A stretch of DNA of 64,000 bases, from contig NZ_FNAE01000007.1 in the NCBI RefSeq assembly GCF_900101755.1, forward strand, positions 166,921-230,920, in the 5' to 3' direction. Under the pieces are notes generated by a model that was not told the DNA's origin, made no database searches, and was given only the letters and a program-made list of their open reading frames with translations. Source of the DNA: Ectopseudomonas alcaliphila (GTDB taxonomy: Bacteria > Pseudomonadota > Gammaproteobacteria > Pseudomonadales > Pseudomonadaceae). Below, one piece after another: positions 8,874-20,168 of this stretch. Position 1 is the stretch's first letter, and each line of letters opens with the position of its first letter. The position numbers were made by a program, and so were the translations under genes.

Positions 8874-9092
8874 GCGGGCGAGAGCCCCTGTCGGAATGCT
8901 CTATCAGCGCTGGCGGACGTTCAACGTCGATATCGAGCAACCCCTGGCCCGTGCAGTGCGCGGGCCGACCCTCGTCGCGTTCGACCCAGACGGCCGCGAA
9001 CTGTGCGTGTGCATGCGCGATGTCGGCTGACCGCCGCAGGTGATGGCGCTCGGCGTTTCGTGAAGCCCCCGCGCCTGGCGTGGGGCATCGCC

Positions 9093-9788
9093 TCAATGCA
9101 GCGCGCGTGAAGGCAGGCGCTCGTCGACCAACTGCTGAGCCTGAAGGGCGAGCGTGTCGAGGTGCGCGTCACGCTGTTTTTCCGCCTGTTGCATGGCGCG
9201 CTGGCCGTGCTGCTTGAGCAGGTAGGCGTGAATCTGCCTGACCTCCGTGGAGGCAAACACCGGCGCCAGGTCGGCGACCGCGACCATGCCGCTGGAGCGG
9301 TAGTCGCGGCTGCTCATCACCACCAACGCACCTTGAGCGGCCAGCACCTGCAAGCCCAGGGCCTCGAACAGAGGCACCTTGTCTGCCACGCAGGCCAGCT
9401 CCAGGTGCGGGCGTCGCTCCAGCACGCGTTGCAGCAGCGCCCGACCGATACCCTTAGTGCGCTGCTCGCTGTGCACCGCCAGATAGGCGAGGGTGCAGGC
9501 GGCAGCATCGTCCGGGCTTGGTAGGTACAGGGCAAACCCCAGCACACGGGCTGGGTCTTCATCGTCCAGCGCCAGTAGCAACTGCACGGGGCCTTCGGCC
9601 TCGCCGTTCATGGTCTGCAGGTGCAGATGCAGCTCATAGCCGATCACGTACTGGTACAGCTGATACAGCGGATTGCTCGGCAGCAACGGTACCGCGCTGA
9701 CATCGGCGAAGTAGTCCACCACCATCTGCTGCACCTGGCTTTTCAGGGACTCTGGCGGCGGGCTGCTGAGGTGGGAAAGGGTGAACAT
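9093..9788 (-). CDS. GNAT-family N-acetyltransferase
   Basis: A 231-residue protein with a central GNAT domain (about residues 60-155). The acetyl-CoA loop is seen as VHSEQRTKGIGRALLQRVLERRP, corresponding to the R/Q-x-x-G-x-G/A motif, preceded by CTLAYLAV. The C-terminal 70 residues form a helical, Gln- and Ala-rich extension (QHGQRAMQQAEKQRDAHLDT), probably a coiled coil. The substrate is unknown. It is convergent with the TonB receptor gene and the 219-base gap between them shows no convincing gene. Confidence 0.75.
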   Translation of the reverse strand: MFTLSHLSSPPPESLKSQVQQMVVDYFADVSAVPLLPSNPLYQLYQYVIGYELHLHLQTMNGEAEGPVQLLLALDDEDPARVLGFALYLPSPDDAAACTLAYLAVHSEQRTKGIGRALLQRVLERRPHLELACVADKVPLFEALGLQVLAAQGALVVMSSRDYRSSGMVAVADLAPVFASTEVRQIHAYLLKQHGQRAMQQAEKQRDAHLDTLALQAQQLVDERLPSRALH

Positions 9789-10003
9789 CGGTATATGGTG
9801 TCCGCTGGAGAATGCGTGGGCCGTGGATTGTAACCCGCGGGCGGCCTTGCTCGGGCGCCACGATCGCTCCCACGCATGGCGTGGGGGCGGTGATGCCCTG
9901 CGTCGCGGATGCCATTGTTCAACCTCGAGCCATCTGTTTCCTCTGGCCGTTGAGCGCCTCGGGTAACATGGCGGCGCAGCGAACTCAGACCCAGAAGAAC
10001 CTT

Positions 10004-10339
10004 ATGCCATCGCCGAAACGAAAATACTCAGGTATCGAGCGCGAGCTGATCCGTAGCCTGACCCTTGCCTGCGAAACGGCAAAAAGCGAAATCGTCGGCT
10101 TCCAGTGGCTGACCCATGAGGTGGACTATGAGCACTTTCCGCAGAGCCTCGTGGTGACCTGGATGTTCGACAGCGAAGCGAACAGGGCGCGCGCACTCGC
10201 CAGCCCGGACAAAGCGAGAATGTTGGAGTTGACGCAGGCCGCTTTCGATGAAGTGGGCATCAGCGTTTCCAGCATCGCTGAACACGTGGCGTTTTCGGTC
10301 GAGCAGCCGGCGAGGGGCAAGCGTGGCCAAGGACATTGA
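10004..10339 (+). CDS. Conserved hypothetical protein
   Basis: A 111-residue soluble protein beginning MPSPKRKYSGIERELIRSLT. I do not recognise a named domain. It contains DYEHFPQSLVVTWMFDSEAN and ends with basic residues (PARGKRGQGH). The start at 10004 is chosen over an in-frame ATG at 9968 because the sequence between them is low in information; AGAAG lies upstream. Its 3' end overlaps the DUF1289 gene by 17 bases, so the two are translated from one message and probably act together. Confidence 0.6.
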   Translation: MPSPKRKYSGIERELIRSLTLACETAKSEIVGFQWLTHEVDYEHFPQSLVVTWMFDSEANRARALASPDKARMLELTQAAFDEVGISVSSIAEHVAFSVEQPARGKRGQGH

Positions 10340-10511
10340 GAACCCCTGCGTATCGCTGTGTCAGCTCAACAGTGAGTTGTGCGTCAGTTGCGGGCGCACG
10401 CGTGAGGAAATCCGCAAGTGGCGGGGCATGAAGCGGCCCGAGAAGATGGCCACCGTGCAGAAGGCCGCGGCGCGGATGAAGGCGATTGCCAAGAGGAAAG
10501 GCAAAGGCTAG
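10323..10511 (+). CDS. DUF1289 family cysteine-rich small protein
   Basis: A 62-residue protein starting with GTG (GAGGGGC just upstream), reading MAKDIENPCVSLCQLNSELC. The four cysteines in PCVSLC and LCVSCG fit the DUF1289 pattern, which resembles a small metal or iron-sulfur binding knuckle; the following WRGMKRPEKM is also diagnostic. Members are often called YdhL-like Fe-S proteins, with no proven function. It overlaps the preceding hypothetical gene. A decayed second copy lies at 6566-6706. Confidence 0.8.
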   Translation: MAKDIENPCVSLCQLNSELCVSCGRTREEIRKWRGMKRPEKMATVQKAAARMKAIAKRKGKG

Positions 10512-10561
10512 CGAGTAATCGGCGACTACAACGCAGGCTGGAAGACGATCTTTTCGACGCG

Positions 10562-10957
10562 CTACTCAACGATACGCAGGTGGTAAGTGCGCTCGGCGCG
10601 CAGCCCCACGCACTGCGTTCCATAGGTTCCCACCGACATGTGAACCTGATGAAGGCCCGCCTGGCTCGGGATTCCCGCTATCAGTGCCTGCGCCTCACGA
10701 TCCTGATGCTCGATCCGCAGGCCTGCCGGCAGCGGCGTCTTGTCGCTGATATAGAAACCATGCACGGGCGTTGAAGCCTTGCTGATCTCGATGCGCTGTC
10801 TGTAAGGCATACCCACCTGGCCGTCCGGCAGGTGCTCGGGCAGGAGTAGAGGCTCCATCCTGGCGGCGCAGCCGACGAGGGTACTTCCGAGCAGCAAGGT
10901 CTCGCAGCCGGTGAGCAGAACGCAAAGCAAGACGCTCGATAGTGTTCTAAGCAGCAT
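10562..10957 (-). CDS. Putative lipoprotein with Ig-like fold
   Basis: A 131-residue protein with a lipoprotein signal (MLLRTLSSVLLCVLLTGC, lipobox LLTGC), so it should be anchored to a membrane facing the periplasm. The body (LPDGQVGMPYRQRIEISKA, then PLPAGLRIEH and GIPSQAGLHQVHMSV) has the G-x-P-Y and L-P-x-G-L-x pattern of bacterial Ig-like repeats, which usually serve in protein-protein contacts. It lies 28 bases downstream of the next lipoprotein gene on the same strand, so the two probably form an operon. Confidence 0.65.
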   Translation of the reverse strand: MLLRTLSSVLLCVLLTGCETLLLGSTLVGCAARMEPLLLPEHLPDGQVGMPYRQRIEISKASTPVHGFYISDKTPLPAGLRIEHQDREAQALIAGIPSQAGLHQVHMSVGTYGTQCVGLRAERTYHLRIVE

Positions 10958-10984
10958 GGATATCCATCACACCACCCGCATCTA

Positions 10985-11920
10985 TCAGTGGGCCTGTTCG
11001 CTGAAGAGGTAGTCCACAGCCACAAGGCGATCCAGCGAGTTGCCGTAATGAAAGGTGAATGGTCGTCCGGCAGCGATGACTCGCTCCAGGCAGACCGACT
11101 CGAACTGGCCAAGGTCGGTGGTGGTCGCACCGCCGCTATGTACGACATCACCCAGCTCACCGAAGAAGAACACCAGCTCATCGGCTTGCTTGTTACGGGC
11201 ATTGGGGCTGGTGATCAGCTTGTATGTGTAGTGGCCATCAGCGACTGCCTGATCGAGATCGCTCTTTCCGATAGTCATGGACGAAGGCAGGCGGAAGCTC
11301 TGCAGCCCCAGAAGCTGATTGAGCATGCTGGTGCTGCTGCTCTCGCCGGGGAGATTTAGCTGGTAATCGATGTGCGGCAGGGGGCTTTCCAGCCCCAGCG
11401 TGACCTGGCAGCGCACCTGGCTGGACTCGTACAGGCGAATGCCTGGCTTTTCCTGCTCCTGGTAGGTCAGGCGTGGCGTATCGAAGGAGCTGATGCGGCT
11501 GGTGAATATCGGGCGCATCTTGTTGGCCTTCTCCTGCAGCATTCGCGCGGCGTCGGAGAGTGGATCACCCTCGGCCTGCTCTGGCTCCTGCTGCTTGATG
11601 TGCAGCCGCACTTGCTGCGCCTCGGTGCGGGCTTTGAGTAGATCGTTGAAATAGGTGGTCAGGCTGGCTTGCTGTTGCTGGCCCAGGGCATCCTCCGGGA
11701 AGGAGACGGCTACCACCTTGCCGCTGTCGCGCGTGCTGAGCGTCGCCTGGCTGCTGTCGATGCCTGCGTTTTTCAGGCCACCGAGGATCGCGTGCTCGTA
11801 TGCGGCGTCAATTCCCCAGCCACTGGTAACGGGCTGCTCGAAATGCAGGACCAGGCGTTCTTCCTTGCAGGCGCCAAGTAATGCCAGTGAGCCGAGCAGC
11901 ATGATGCGACGAACGTTCAT
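10985..11920 (-). CDS. Putative lipoprotein, unknown function
   Basis: A 311-residue predicted lipoprotein: the start at 11920 (AAGGAGAGG upstream) gives MNVRRIMLLGSLALLGAC with a lipobox cysteine at residue 18. The mature part has a helical, glutamine-rich stretch (EQAEGDPLSDAARMLQEKAN) in the middle and ends VAVDYLFSEQAH. I recognise no domain. It is first in a likely two-gene lipoprotein operon with the Ig-like protein. Confidence 0.65.
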   Translation of the reverse strand: MNVRRIMLLGSLALLGACKEERLVLHFEQPVTSGWGIDAAYEHAILGGLKNAGIDSSQATLSTRDSGKVVAVSFPEDALGQQQQASLTTYFNDLLKARTEAQQVRLHIKQQEPEQAEGDPLSDAARMLQEKANKMRPIFTSRISSFDTPRLTYQEQEKPGIRLYESSQVRCQVTLGLESPLPHIDYQLNLPGESSSTSMLNQLLGLQSFRLPSSMTIGKSDLDQAVADGHYTYKLITSPNARNKQADELVFFFGELGDVVHSGGATTTDLGQFESVCLERVIAAGRPFTFHYGNSLDRLVAVDYLFSEQAH

Positions 11921-12088
11921 CGGACCTCTCCTTAGGTCTGAAAATGGGCTGCGCATGATACCGCTCGTCTCACGCAGGGAAAGGGAACCGCTCCACGACT
12001 GTGGCATGGCCGCGCGAAGCGTGGAGAGGATCGAAAGCACTAGAGGAGGGTGATCAAGAAAATGGACCTTTCTCCTTTGCCGGGTAAC

Positions 12089-12619
12089 TCACTCACCATA
12101 ATCCCCCTCGGCCTGCTCCGGCACTCCACACCAATCTGCTGCATAAATGTCGGCTGCCACAGCCCGATGGAAGCTCGAATAGGGCCAATCCACCAGCCGT
12201 TCCACATGGCCGTGTTTGAGCGGGTTGTAGTGGATGTAATCGAAGTGGCGCTGGTAATCGCATTCGTCCCGAATCAGGTGCTCCCAATAGCGCCTTTGCC
12301 AGATACCACGCTCACGCCTGTTCTGCTGGTTGGCGCTCAGCACTTCGGTAGCGGGCAGGCGTTTGCTGAAAGCGAACTTGATGACCTTCCAGCGCAGGGC
12401 AAAATCTGCGTCGTCAGGCGGTAGAGTCCACAGGCAATGCATGTGCTCGGGCAGCACCACCCAGGCATCGATATGGAAGGGATGACGGGCTTTGGTTGCG
12501 CGTACCGTCTCGCGCAGCAAGTCGATTTCGCGGATCAGCAGATCGCTTGTGCGATCGCGTAGGTTGACGGTGAAGAAGTAGGTGGCGCCAGGAGCGCGGG
12601 CACGTCGGTAATTGGGCAT
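12089..12619 (-). CDS. REP-associated tyrosine transposase (RAYT)
   Basis: A 176-residue Y1 transposase of the IS200/IS605-like RAYT group. Recognised by the opening MPNYRRARAPGATYFFTVNL, the HUH motif in VLPEHMHCLW, and the catalytic-tyrosine segment RHFDYIHYNPLKHG followed by DWPYSSFHR. RAYTs are single-copy, domesticated enzymes thought to move REP palindromes. REP-type sequences of the GTAGGGTGGATGACGC class lie directly upstream (12655-12757) and again at 13414-13467, supporting this. The start at 12619 matches the conserved MxNYRRA opening of the second RAYT at 36.4 kb. Confidence 0.88.
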   Translation of the reverse strand: MPNYRRARAPGATYFFTVNLRDRTSDLLIREIDLLRETVRATKARHPFHIDAWVVLPEHMHCLWTLPPDDADFALRWKVIKFAFSKRLPATEVLSANQQNRRERGIWQRRYWEHLIRDECDYQRHFDYIHYNPLKHGHVERLVDWPYSSFHRAVAADIYAADWCGVPEQAEGDYGE

Positions 12620-12657
12620 GGCGGCTCGTCCTTGAGCGATGGCTGTATCTGAACCAT

Positions 12658-12757
12658 GGTGGACAAGCTTCGCGTTGTCCACCCTACGCGGTGGGTAAGT
12701 CTGCGTAGGGTGGATGACGCTCTTTCATCCACCATCAGCGGTTGTCCGGGTTACTCG
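12658..12757. repeat. REP/BIME cluster beside RAYT
   Basis: Contains GTGGACAAGC ... GTCCACCCTAC and GCGTAGGGTGGATGACGC followed by the complementary TTTCATCCACCA. The second half is nearly identical to 13414-13467, including the trailing CCGGGTTACT, so the isochorismatase-like gene lies between two copies in the same orientation. It overlaps the end of that gene. Confidence 0.75.
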
Positions 12758-13317
12758 CTGAGTCGTGCGATCACATCGTCTGATGACATGACCTCAGCAT
12801 ATTCGGCGCCCAGTATGGCCAGGGTTAGCTCGTATACGGTCGAGGCTTCCCAGCGGGTTCCACCTGGCCCTGTTACTGGTACGGCGGTTGTGGCATCTGA
12901 CGGGAGGATGATGCTGTAGCCGAGCGCTTTGCCTGCGCGGATGGTGGCATCCATGCTGTTATGGATCACAACGCCCGTCAGCACGATGCGATTTGCGTTC
13001 ATTTCCTTCAGCGCGGCATCCAGTTGGGTGCCTATGAACGCGCAGTTTTCATTCTTGATGATGACGGCTTCTCCCTCTATCGGCGCGACTTCCTGTTTGA
13101 TGCCATTCCAGGGGCCGTGAATGTAATAGCTGGAGGTGGGCGTCTTTTCATCGTGCTTTACGTGGAGTACAGGCCAGCCGTTTGATCGCCAGAATTGCAG
13201 AAGACGTTGGATGACGGCCAGGTAATCGGGATGACTTTTGTCATTCCAGACGGGCTGATCGATGGCGTCCTGAACGTCGAGGATGATCAAGGGGATTGGG
13301 CTGGGCATGTCCGGCAT
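12751..13317 (-). CDS. Isochorismatase-like hydrolase with Cys-to-Ser change
   Basis: A 188-residue alpha/beta protein of the isochorismatase superfamily. The catalytic Asp is in LIILDVQDAI (residues 10-19), and the Lys is expected in VIIKNENCAFIGTQLD. The usual nucleophile region G-x-x-T-x-x-C-V-x-x-T-x-R reads GVVIHNSMDATIR, with Ser where cysteine hydrolases have Cys. True isochorismatases also lack this Cys, but the rest resembles nicotinamidase-like cysteine hydrolases more. It may therefore be inactive, use Ser, or have another reaction. AAGGAGA lies upstream of the chosen start. It sits between two REP copies. Confidence 0.78.
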   Translation of the reverse strand: MPDMPSPIPLIILDVQDAIDQPVWNDKSHPDYLAVIQRLLQFWRSNGWPVLHVKHDEKTPTSSYYIHGPWNGIKQEVAPIEGEAVIIKNENCAFIGTQLDAALKEMNANRIVLTGVVIHNSMDATIRAGKALGYSIILPSDATTAVPVTGPGGTRWEASTVYELTLAILGAEYAEVMSSDDVIARLSE

Positions 13318-13413
13318 TTGGTGTCGTCTCCTTACGATAATGGCGCAGTGTGCTGCAGTGTTTTTCTATCAACAACCATGTCAGCTCGATAGCTTCAGCG
13401 TTGCCGGCAGGCG

Positions 13414-13467
13414 TAGGGTGGATGACGCTTTTTTCATCCACCATTGCGGTGGTAGCCGGGTTACTTC
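13414..13467. repeat. REP element, second copy
   Basis: GTAGGGTGGATGACGC and its complement TTTTTCATCCACCAT form a hairpin; the following GGTAGCCGGGTTACT matches the trailing part of the copy near 12703-12757. Same family as the REP at 61126-61160 and part of the cluster at 24343-24412. Confidence 0.75.
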
Positions 13468-13509
13468 CCTTCGGCGTGAACTCGCCGCTTCCATGTTGTT
13501 GCCGATACC

Positions 13510-13904
13510 GGTTCCGCCCTTACGGCGGGTCACTTCTGGCAAACGCCCCAGAAGTAACCAAGAGGGCTTGCCCCTACCATCCGGCCCGACTTCGTCGGGT
13601 TCCCTCGCTCCATCATTGTTCCAGGGGCCCGCCGCGAAGGGCCATCCCTGGCCCATCGCGGCTCTCGCGGCATCCATGCCGCTCAACCCCTTACACAACG
13701 ATTCCACTCGGCCTCCTGACGGGGCGTTTGGCGTCGCCTGCGAGATTGATGCTCTTGCCTGCCTTTGCCTTTGCCTTTGCTTTTGCTCCGCCGCCCACAA
13801 AACGTTCAAACGCCGCGATCCCCGAATCCCGGGCGCGCTTTCTCTTTGGTTACTTTCTCTTTCGCGCGAGCAAAGAGAAAGTGACTCGCCGTAAGGGCGA
13901 AACC
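13510..13904. mobile_element. Non-coding MITE-like element with 26-bp TIRs
   Basis: The ends are inverted repeats of 26 bases with two mismatches: CCGCCCTTACGGCGGGTCAC inside the left end at 13510-13535, and the complement of CGCCCTTACGGCGAGTCACT inside the right end at 13879-13904. Each end also carries an internal hairpin: ACTTCTGG/CCAGAAGT on the left and ACTTTCTCTTT/AAAGAGAAAGT on the right. The 395-bp interior has no credible gene. Elements with this end sequence are common between genes in Pseudomonas and other gammaproteobacteria. No clear target duplication is visible. It fills the gap between the isochorismatase-like gene and the AT-rich HEPN-like gene. Confidence 0.7.
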
Positions 13905-13936
13905 AGTAGAGGAGGGTGACGGAGAAAATTAATCTC

Positions 13937-15262
13937 TCACCTTTTTGTCTCGGTGGTTGGCATGTGCTGCTCTTGTAGTTCTACTTTAGATATTTCAGAT
14001 AGTTCGGATGCTTTAGATATATATGGGTAGCCGTATATCTCAAGATAGGCATCCATGAATTCTTTGCTGGTTCGGAAGTCTTTGAATAAAGGCCAAGTAT
14101 GGTAAGCCTCTTCATTTATGAGCTCACCTCGTTTACCAAGGCGTATCATAAAATTTTTTGCTGCGTTTTTGTCGTTGTTTATTACTGCGTGAGCTATTCT
14201 GAAGTCGTATATGGATGAGGGCCAGTCTATTTTATTGACTACATTCTTTGCTGCGTCGGTTTGGTTGATTTGATTTAGGGCTATCGCGTAATTAATAGAG
14301 TTGATTTTACTTATTTGATCGCTGGAGTGTTTGGGAAGGCCTATTGCGAATTTGCTGAGTTTTATAGCTTCATCCCATTTTTCCATTTCTAGAAAGTCGT
14401 ATATTAACCTATGTAGGTGATTGTCGGCGTCCTCTATTTCATCCGGCAAGAGCCTCCTCCAGAGGGTTTGTCCGAGCATTGTTATGACTTCAATTATCGT
14501 CCATGTTGTTGGTATAAATATGTTGGGGCCGAGCTCTACCTTTTCTCCAAGGACGGGTGTTTTTTTATGTTTGTATTCTATTGCTTGGCAGGCTTTTATA
14601 TATTGCTCGCTTATGATGCCATCGCAGTGTACCAAAAGGTTCCTTTTTTGTGCGGCCTCAACAAAATTTGGCCAGCTCTTAAATTTGGTGAGGCTGACTC
14701 CAAATCTATTCTCTAAATCTTTAAATTGCTCTGAGTAGCTTTTTCTTTTTAGTGTTTCAATCTCTTTTTCGAGGGCAAGTTTTTTTACTTCGTCTATTGA
14801 GTTTGCGTCAATTAGCTCGGAGAGCTTGAATTCTCTCTGTATATTCTTGTAGAGATCATTTTTTCTGTTGAATAGCTCTGTTATTAAGTCTCCGGTGAAC
14901 TTGTCGAAGATGCTGAATAGATTTATGTAAAGGCTTTTTTCAAGCGTCTCTGCTAGGTCGGAGGTGCTTAATCTATTGGCCTCCATAACGGCTTTGGATA
15001 TTAGACTGGCTGCTTGTACTTCTTCTTGCTGGGTCTTGGCTAACTCAATTATGTTGTCGATTTCGTTGAAAAGCTTGTCGAGTTCGTCCGCTTTTCTATT
15101 ATGATACTCCCAAGCTGCTGGTATAAACTGTTCTGCGCATTGTTGTATATCTAACACTTTGTGTACGCCATGATTAATGGCGACTGCTATCGGATGCTCT
15201 TCAGTATTGCTATTAATATCTTCAGGAGTTTCATCTGTGATGTTAATGGTTGCATCTGTCAT
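13937..15262 (-). CDS. AT-rich HEPN-like protein, possible RNase/defence gene
   Basis: A 441-residue soluble protein coded by DNA much richer in A and T than its neighbours, with different codon choice (many AAT, AAA, ATA, TTA), which suggests recent transfer. It is largely helical. Residues 207-212 read RNLLVH, matching the R-x4-H motif (R, polar residue, three residues, H) of HEPN ribonucleases, preceded by helices at about 100-200 (LYINLFSIFDKFTGDLITEL). The C-terminal third (residues 290-400) looks like paired helices of TPR type. The start at 15262 has AAGG upstream. HEPN proteins often act in antiphage defence or toxin systems; no partner gene is adjacent. The assignment rests on the motif and context only. 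Confidence 0.55.
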   Translation of the reverse strand: MTDATINITDETPEDINSNTEEHPIAVAINHGVHKVLDIQQCAEQFIPAAWEYHNRKADELDKLFNEIDNIIELAKTQQEEVQAASLISKAVMEANRLSTSDLAETLEKSLYINLFSIFDKFTGDLITELFNRKNDLYKNIQREFKLSELIDANSIDEVKKLALEKEIETLKRKSYSEQFKDLENRFGVSLTKFKSWPNFVEAAQKRNLLVHCDGIISEQYIKACQAIEYKHKKTPVLGEKVELGPNIFIPTTWTIIEVITMLGQTLWRRLLPDEIEDADNHLHRLIYDFLEMEKWDEAIKLSKFAIGLPKHSSDQISKINSINYAIALNQINQTDAAKNVVNKIDWPSSIYDFRIAHAVINNDKNAAKNFMIRLGKRGELINEEAYHTWPLFKDFRTSKEFMDAYLEIYGYPYISKASELSEISKVELQEQHMPTTETKR

Positions 15263-15277
15263 GATGAGCCTTAAATA

Positions 15278-15310
15278 TAAAAAAGCCCCGCACTAGGCGG
15301 GGCTTTTTAT
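15278..15310 (-). terminator. Intrinsic terminator of nrdAB
   Basis: AAAAAGCCCCGC ACTAG GCGGGGCTTTTT forms an 8-10 bp GC stem with A and T runs on both sides, so it can stop transcription in both directions. It lies 65 bases beyond the nrdB stop. The HEPN-like gene begins only 16 bases after it, so that gene needs read-through or a promoter that overlaps the terminator. Confidence 0.85.
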
Positions 15311-15373
15311 TTAGCTTCAACCCCAACATCCTTGGCAGGTGTAGGGTGAATCTACCGTGATTTCAATGAGCCA

Positions 15374-16624
15374 TCAATCCCAGCTCAACGCCCCACCAGT
15401 CTGATACTCGATCACACGAGTCTCGAAGAAGTTCTTCTCCTTCTTCAGGTCCATGATCTCGCTCATCCACGGGAAGGGGTTGGTGGTGCCCGGGTACTCT
15501 TCCTTCAGGCCGATCTGGGTCAGGCGGCGGTTGGCGATGAATTTGAGGTAGTCCTCCATCATCGCGGCGTTCATGCCCAGTACGCCGCGCGGCATGGTGT
15601 CACGTGCGTATTCGATCTCCAGCTGGGTGCCCTGCAGGATCATCTGGGTCGCTTCGTCCTTCATCTGGGCATCCCACAGGTGCGGGTTCTCGATCTTGAT
15701 CTGGTTGATCACGTCGATGCCGAAGTTCAGGTGCATGGACTCGTCACGCAGGATGTACTGGAACTGCTCGGCAGTGCCGGTCATCTTGTTGCGGCGGCCC
15801 ATGGAGAGGATCTGGGTGAAGCCGCAGTAGAAGAAGATGCCTTCCAGTACGCAGTAGTAGGCGATCAGGTTGCGCAGGAACTGGCGGTCGGTTTCCGGGG
15901 TGCCGGTTTCGAACTTGGGATCGGAGATCGAGCGGGTGTACTTCAGGCCCCAGGAGGCTTTCTTCGCGACGCTCGGGATCTCGTGGTACATGTTGAAGAT
16001 CTCGCCTTCATCCATGCCCAGCGATTCGATGCAGTACTGGTAAGCGTGGGTGTGGATCGCTTCCTCGAAGGCCTGGCGCAGGATGTACTGGCGGCACTCG
16101 GGGTTGGTGATCAGGCGGTACACGGCCAGGACCAGGTTGTTGGCAACCAGGCTGTCGGCGGTGGAGAAGAAGCCGAGGTTGCGCATGACGATGCGGCGCT
16201 CGTCTTCGGAGAGACCGTCGGTGCTCTTCCACAGCGCGATGTCGGCGTTCATGTTCACTTCCTGCGGCATCCAGTGGTTGGCGCAACCATCCAGATACTT
16301 CTGCCAGGCCCAGTCGTACTTGAAGGGTACGAGCTGGTTGAGGTCGGCGCGGGCGTTGATCATCTGCTTGTCGCCGACCTGTACGCGTGCGGAGGCGCCT
16401 TCGAGGTCGTCCAGGCCTTCCTGGATGTCGAGGTCGTTCAGGGCTTTCTTGGCGCGGGCCACGGCCTCGGAGTCGTTGGCGGCGACGGCGCGGGCCTGCT
16501 CGACCGAGCCGGCAGCTTCGCTGTCGAGCTTGTCGAAGTTGTTGCCGGCGCTCTGTGCGTTGGCGTTGCTTGCGGCGGCTGCTTCTGCGCCGTCTTCCTT
16601 GTCGAATTCATCCCAGCTCAGCAT
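15374..16624 (-). CDS. nrdB: Class Ia ribonucleotide reductase beta subunit
   Basis: A 416-residue NrdB, the radical-generating subunit that works with NrdA to make deoxyribonucleotides aerobically. Ferritin-fold metal ligands appear in the segments FEEAIHTHAYQYCIESLG and RDESMHLNFG; the C-terminal EYQTGGALSWD tail resembles the peptide that docks on NrdA. Residues 1-75 form an acidic, Ala-rich N-terminal extension normal for Pseudomonas. It lies 420 bases downstream of nrdA on the same strand and ends before a strong terminator. It is expected to follow nrdA control (NrdR, DnaA). Confidence 0.96.
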   Translation of the reverse strand: MLSWDEFDKEDGAEAAAASNANAQSAGNNFDKLDSEAAGSVEQARAVAANDSEAVARAKKALNDLDIQEGLDDLEGASARVQVGDKQMINARADLNQLVPFKYDWAWQKYLDGCANHWMPQEVNMNADIALWKSTDGLSEDERRIVMRNLGFFSTADSLVANNLVLAVYRLITNPECRQYILRQAFEEAIHTHAYQYCIESLGMDEGEIFNMYHEIPSVAKKASWGLKYTRSISDPKFETGTPETDRQFLRNLIAYYCVLEGIFFYCGFTQILSMGRRNKMTGTAEQFQYILRDESMHLNFGIDVINQIKIENPHLWDAQMKDEATQMILQGTQLEIEYARDTMPRGVLGMNAAMMEDYLKFIANRRLTQIGLKEEYPGTTNPFPWMSEIMDLKKEKNFFETRVIEYQTGGALSWD

Positions 16625-17044
16625 GGCTTGGCTCCTGCGTGAGGGCCGGCGAATAAACCGGCCTGTATGGATATACAGATAATTTGAATTATGTTCCGTT
16701 GCGTGATGCGCGCAAGGGTAAAACGGGTACCACTGGTCAGCAGGCGCTGGATTGCTGGCTGACCGTTGCCCCTCGACCCGGAGGAGGAGGGGCGGGAATT
16801 TGGTGAGGAGGGGTGGCTCGTGTTTGTCCGTGAGGTTCGCGGCTGAAGCCGCTCCTACGGAAGAGCTTTGCCCTCTCCCTAGTTCGATCAGTGTGTTGCT
16901 CTAGCTTTTTATCCAACCTTCAAGCGTGTAGCTGAGCGAGTGAGCGCTAGGCGCCTGGTAGGTCGGAGCCCCTGAGCGTACGCATGTACGTGATGGGGGC
17001 CGGCCTACCAGGCAACGACGCGGGCGCCGCTCAGATGCGCGCGC
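16625..17044. repeat. nrdA-nrdB spacer with hairpins and repeats
   Basis: This 420-bp spacer has no gene. It holds a BIME-like hairpin at 16953-17013 (GCCTGGTAGG / CCTACCAGGC, 32 bases after the nrdA stop), a half REP at 16836-16859 (GCGGCTGAAGCCGCTCCTAC) and a small inverted repeat at 16735-16764 (GGTCAGC/GCTGACC). The hairpin close behind nrdA could protect its 3' end and let nrdA and nrdB messages decay separately. A promoter for nrdB alone is not evident. Confidence 0.6.
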
Positions 17045-19954
<2,910 letters not shown>

Positions 19955-20154
19955 GGAGATCTCCGTGTTCTGTAATTTTTGGTTGGACGTCACGATTAGA
20001 AACCGTGCCTTGTCCGCCGTTCATTCCATTAACAACTGAGCCGCACGCGGCAGCGGGGCCGGGTACGGGGTGTTGCAAGAGCGGGCAGGGTGGGCACGAC
20101 TTCAATTGCCGTCCTGGCGCATAAGTCACAGCGGGGCATTACCACACCCCGCCT

Positions 20155-20168
20155 ACTACATATAGTGG
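20155..20168. promoter_or_regulatory. Candidate NrdR box
   Basis: ACTACATATAGTGG matches the NrdR consensus ACA-C-W-A-T-A-T-A-T-W-G-TGT in its centre and half-site symmetry. It lies about 200 bases upstream of the nrdA start. No clear partner box is found 31-32 bases away, the usual spacing. Confidence 0.55.

Noticed and set aside
8896..9030. 44-codon frame (MLYQRWRTFNVDIEQPLARA at its start) after the TonB receptor
   Set aside because: No good ribosome site and no known family; could be a real small gene but not supportable here.
13381..13809. 142-codon minus-strand frame over the TIR element
   Set aside because: It is a by-product of the repeated element; such frames recur with the element and do not look like proteins.
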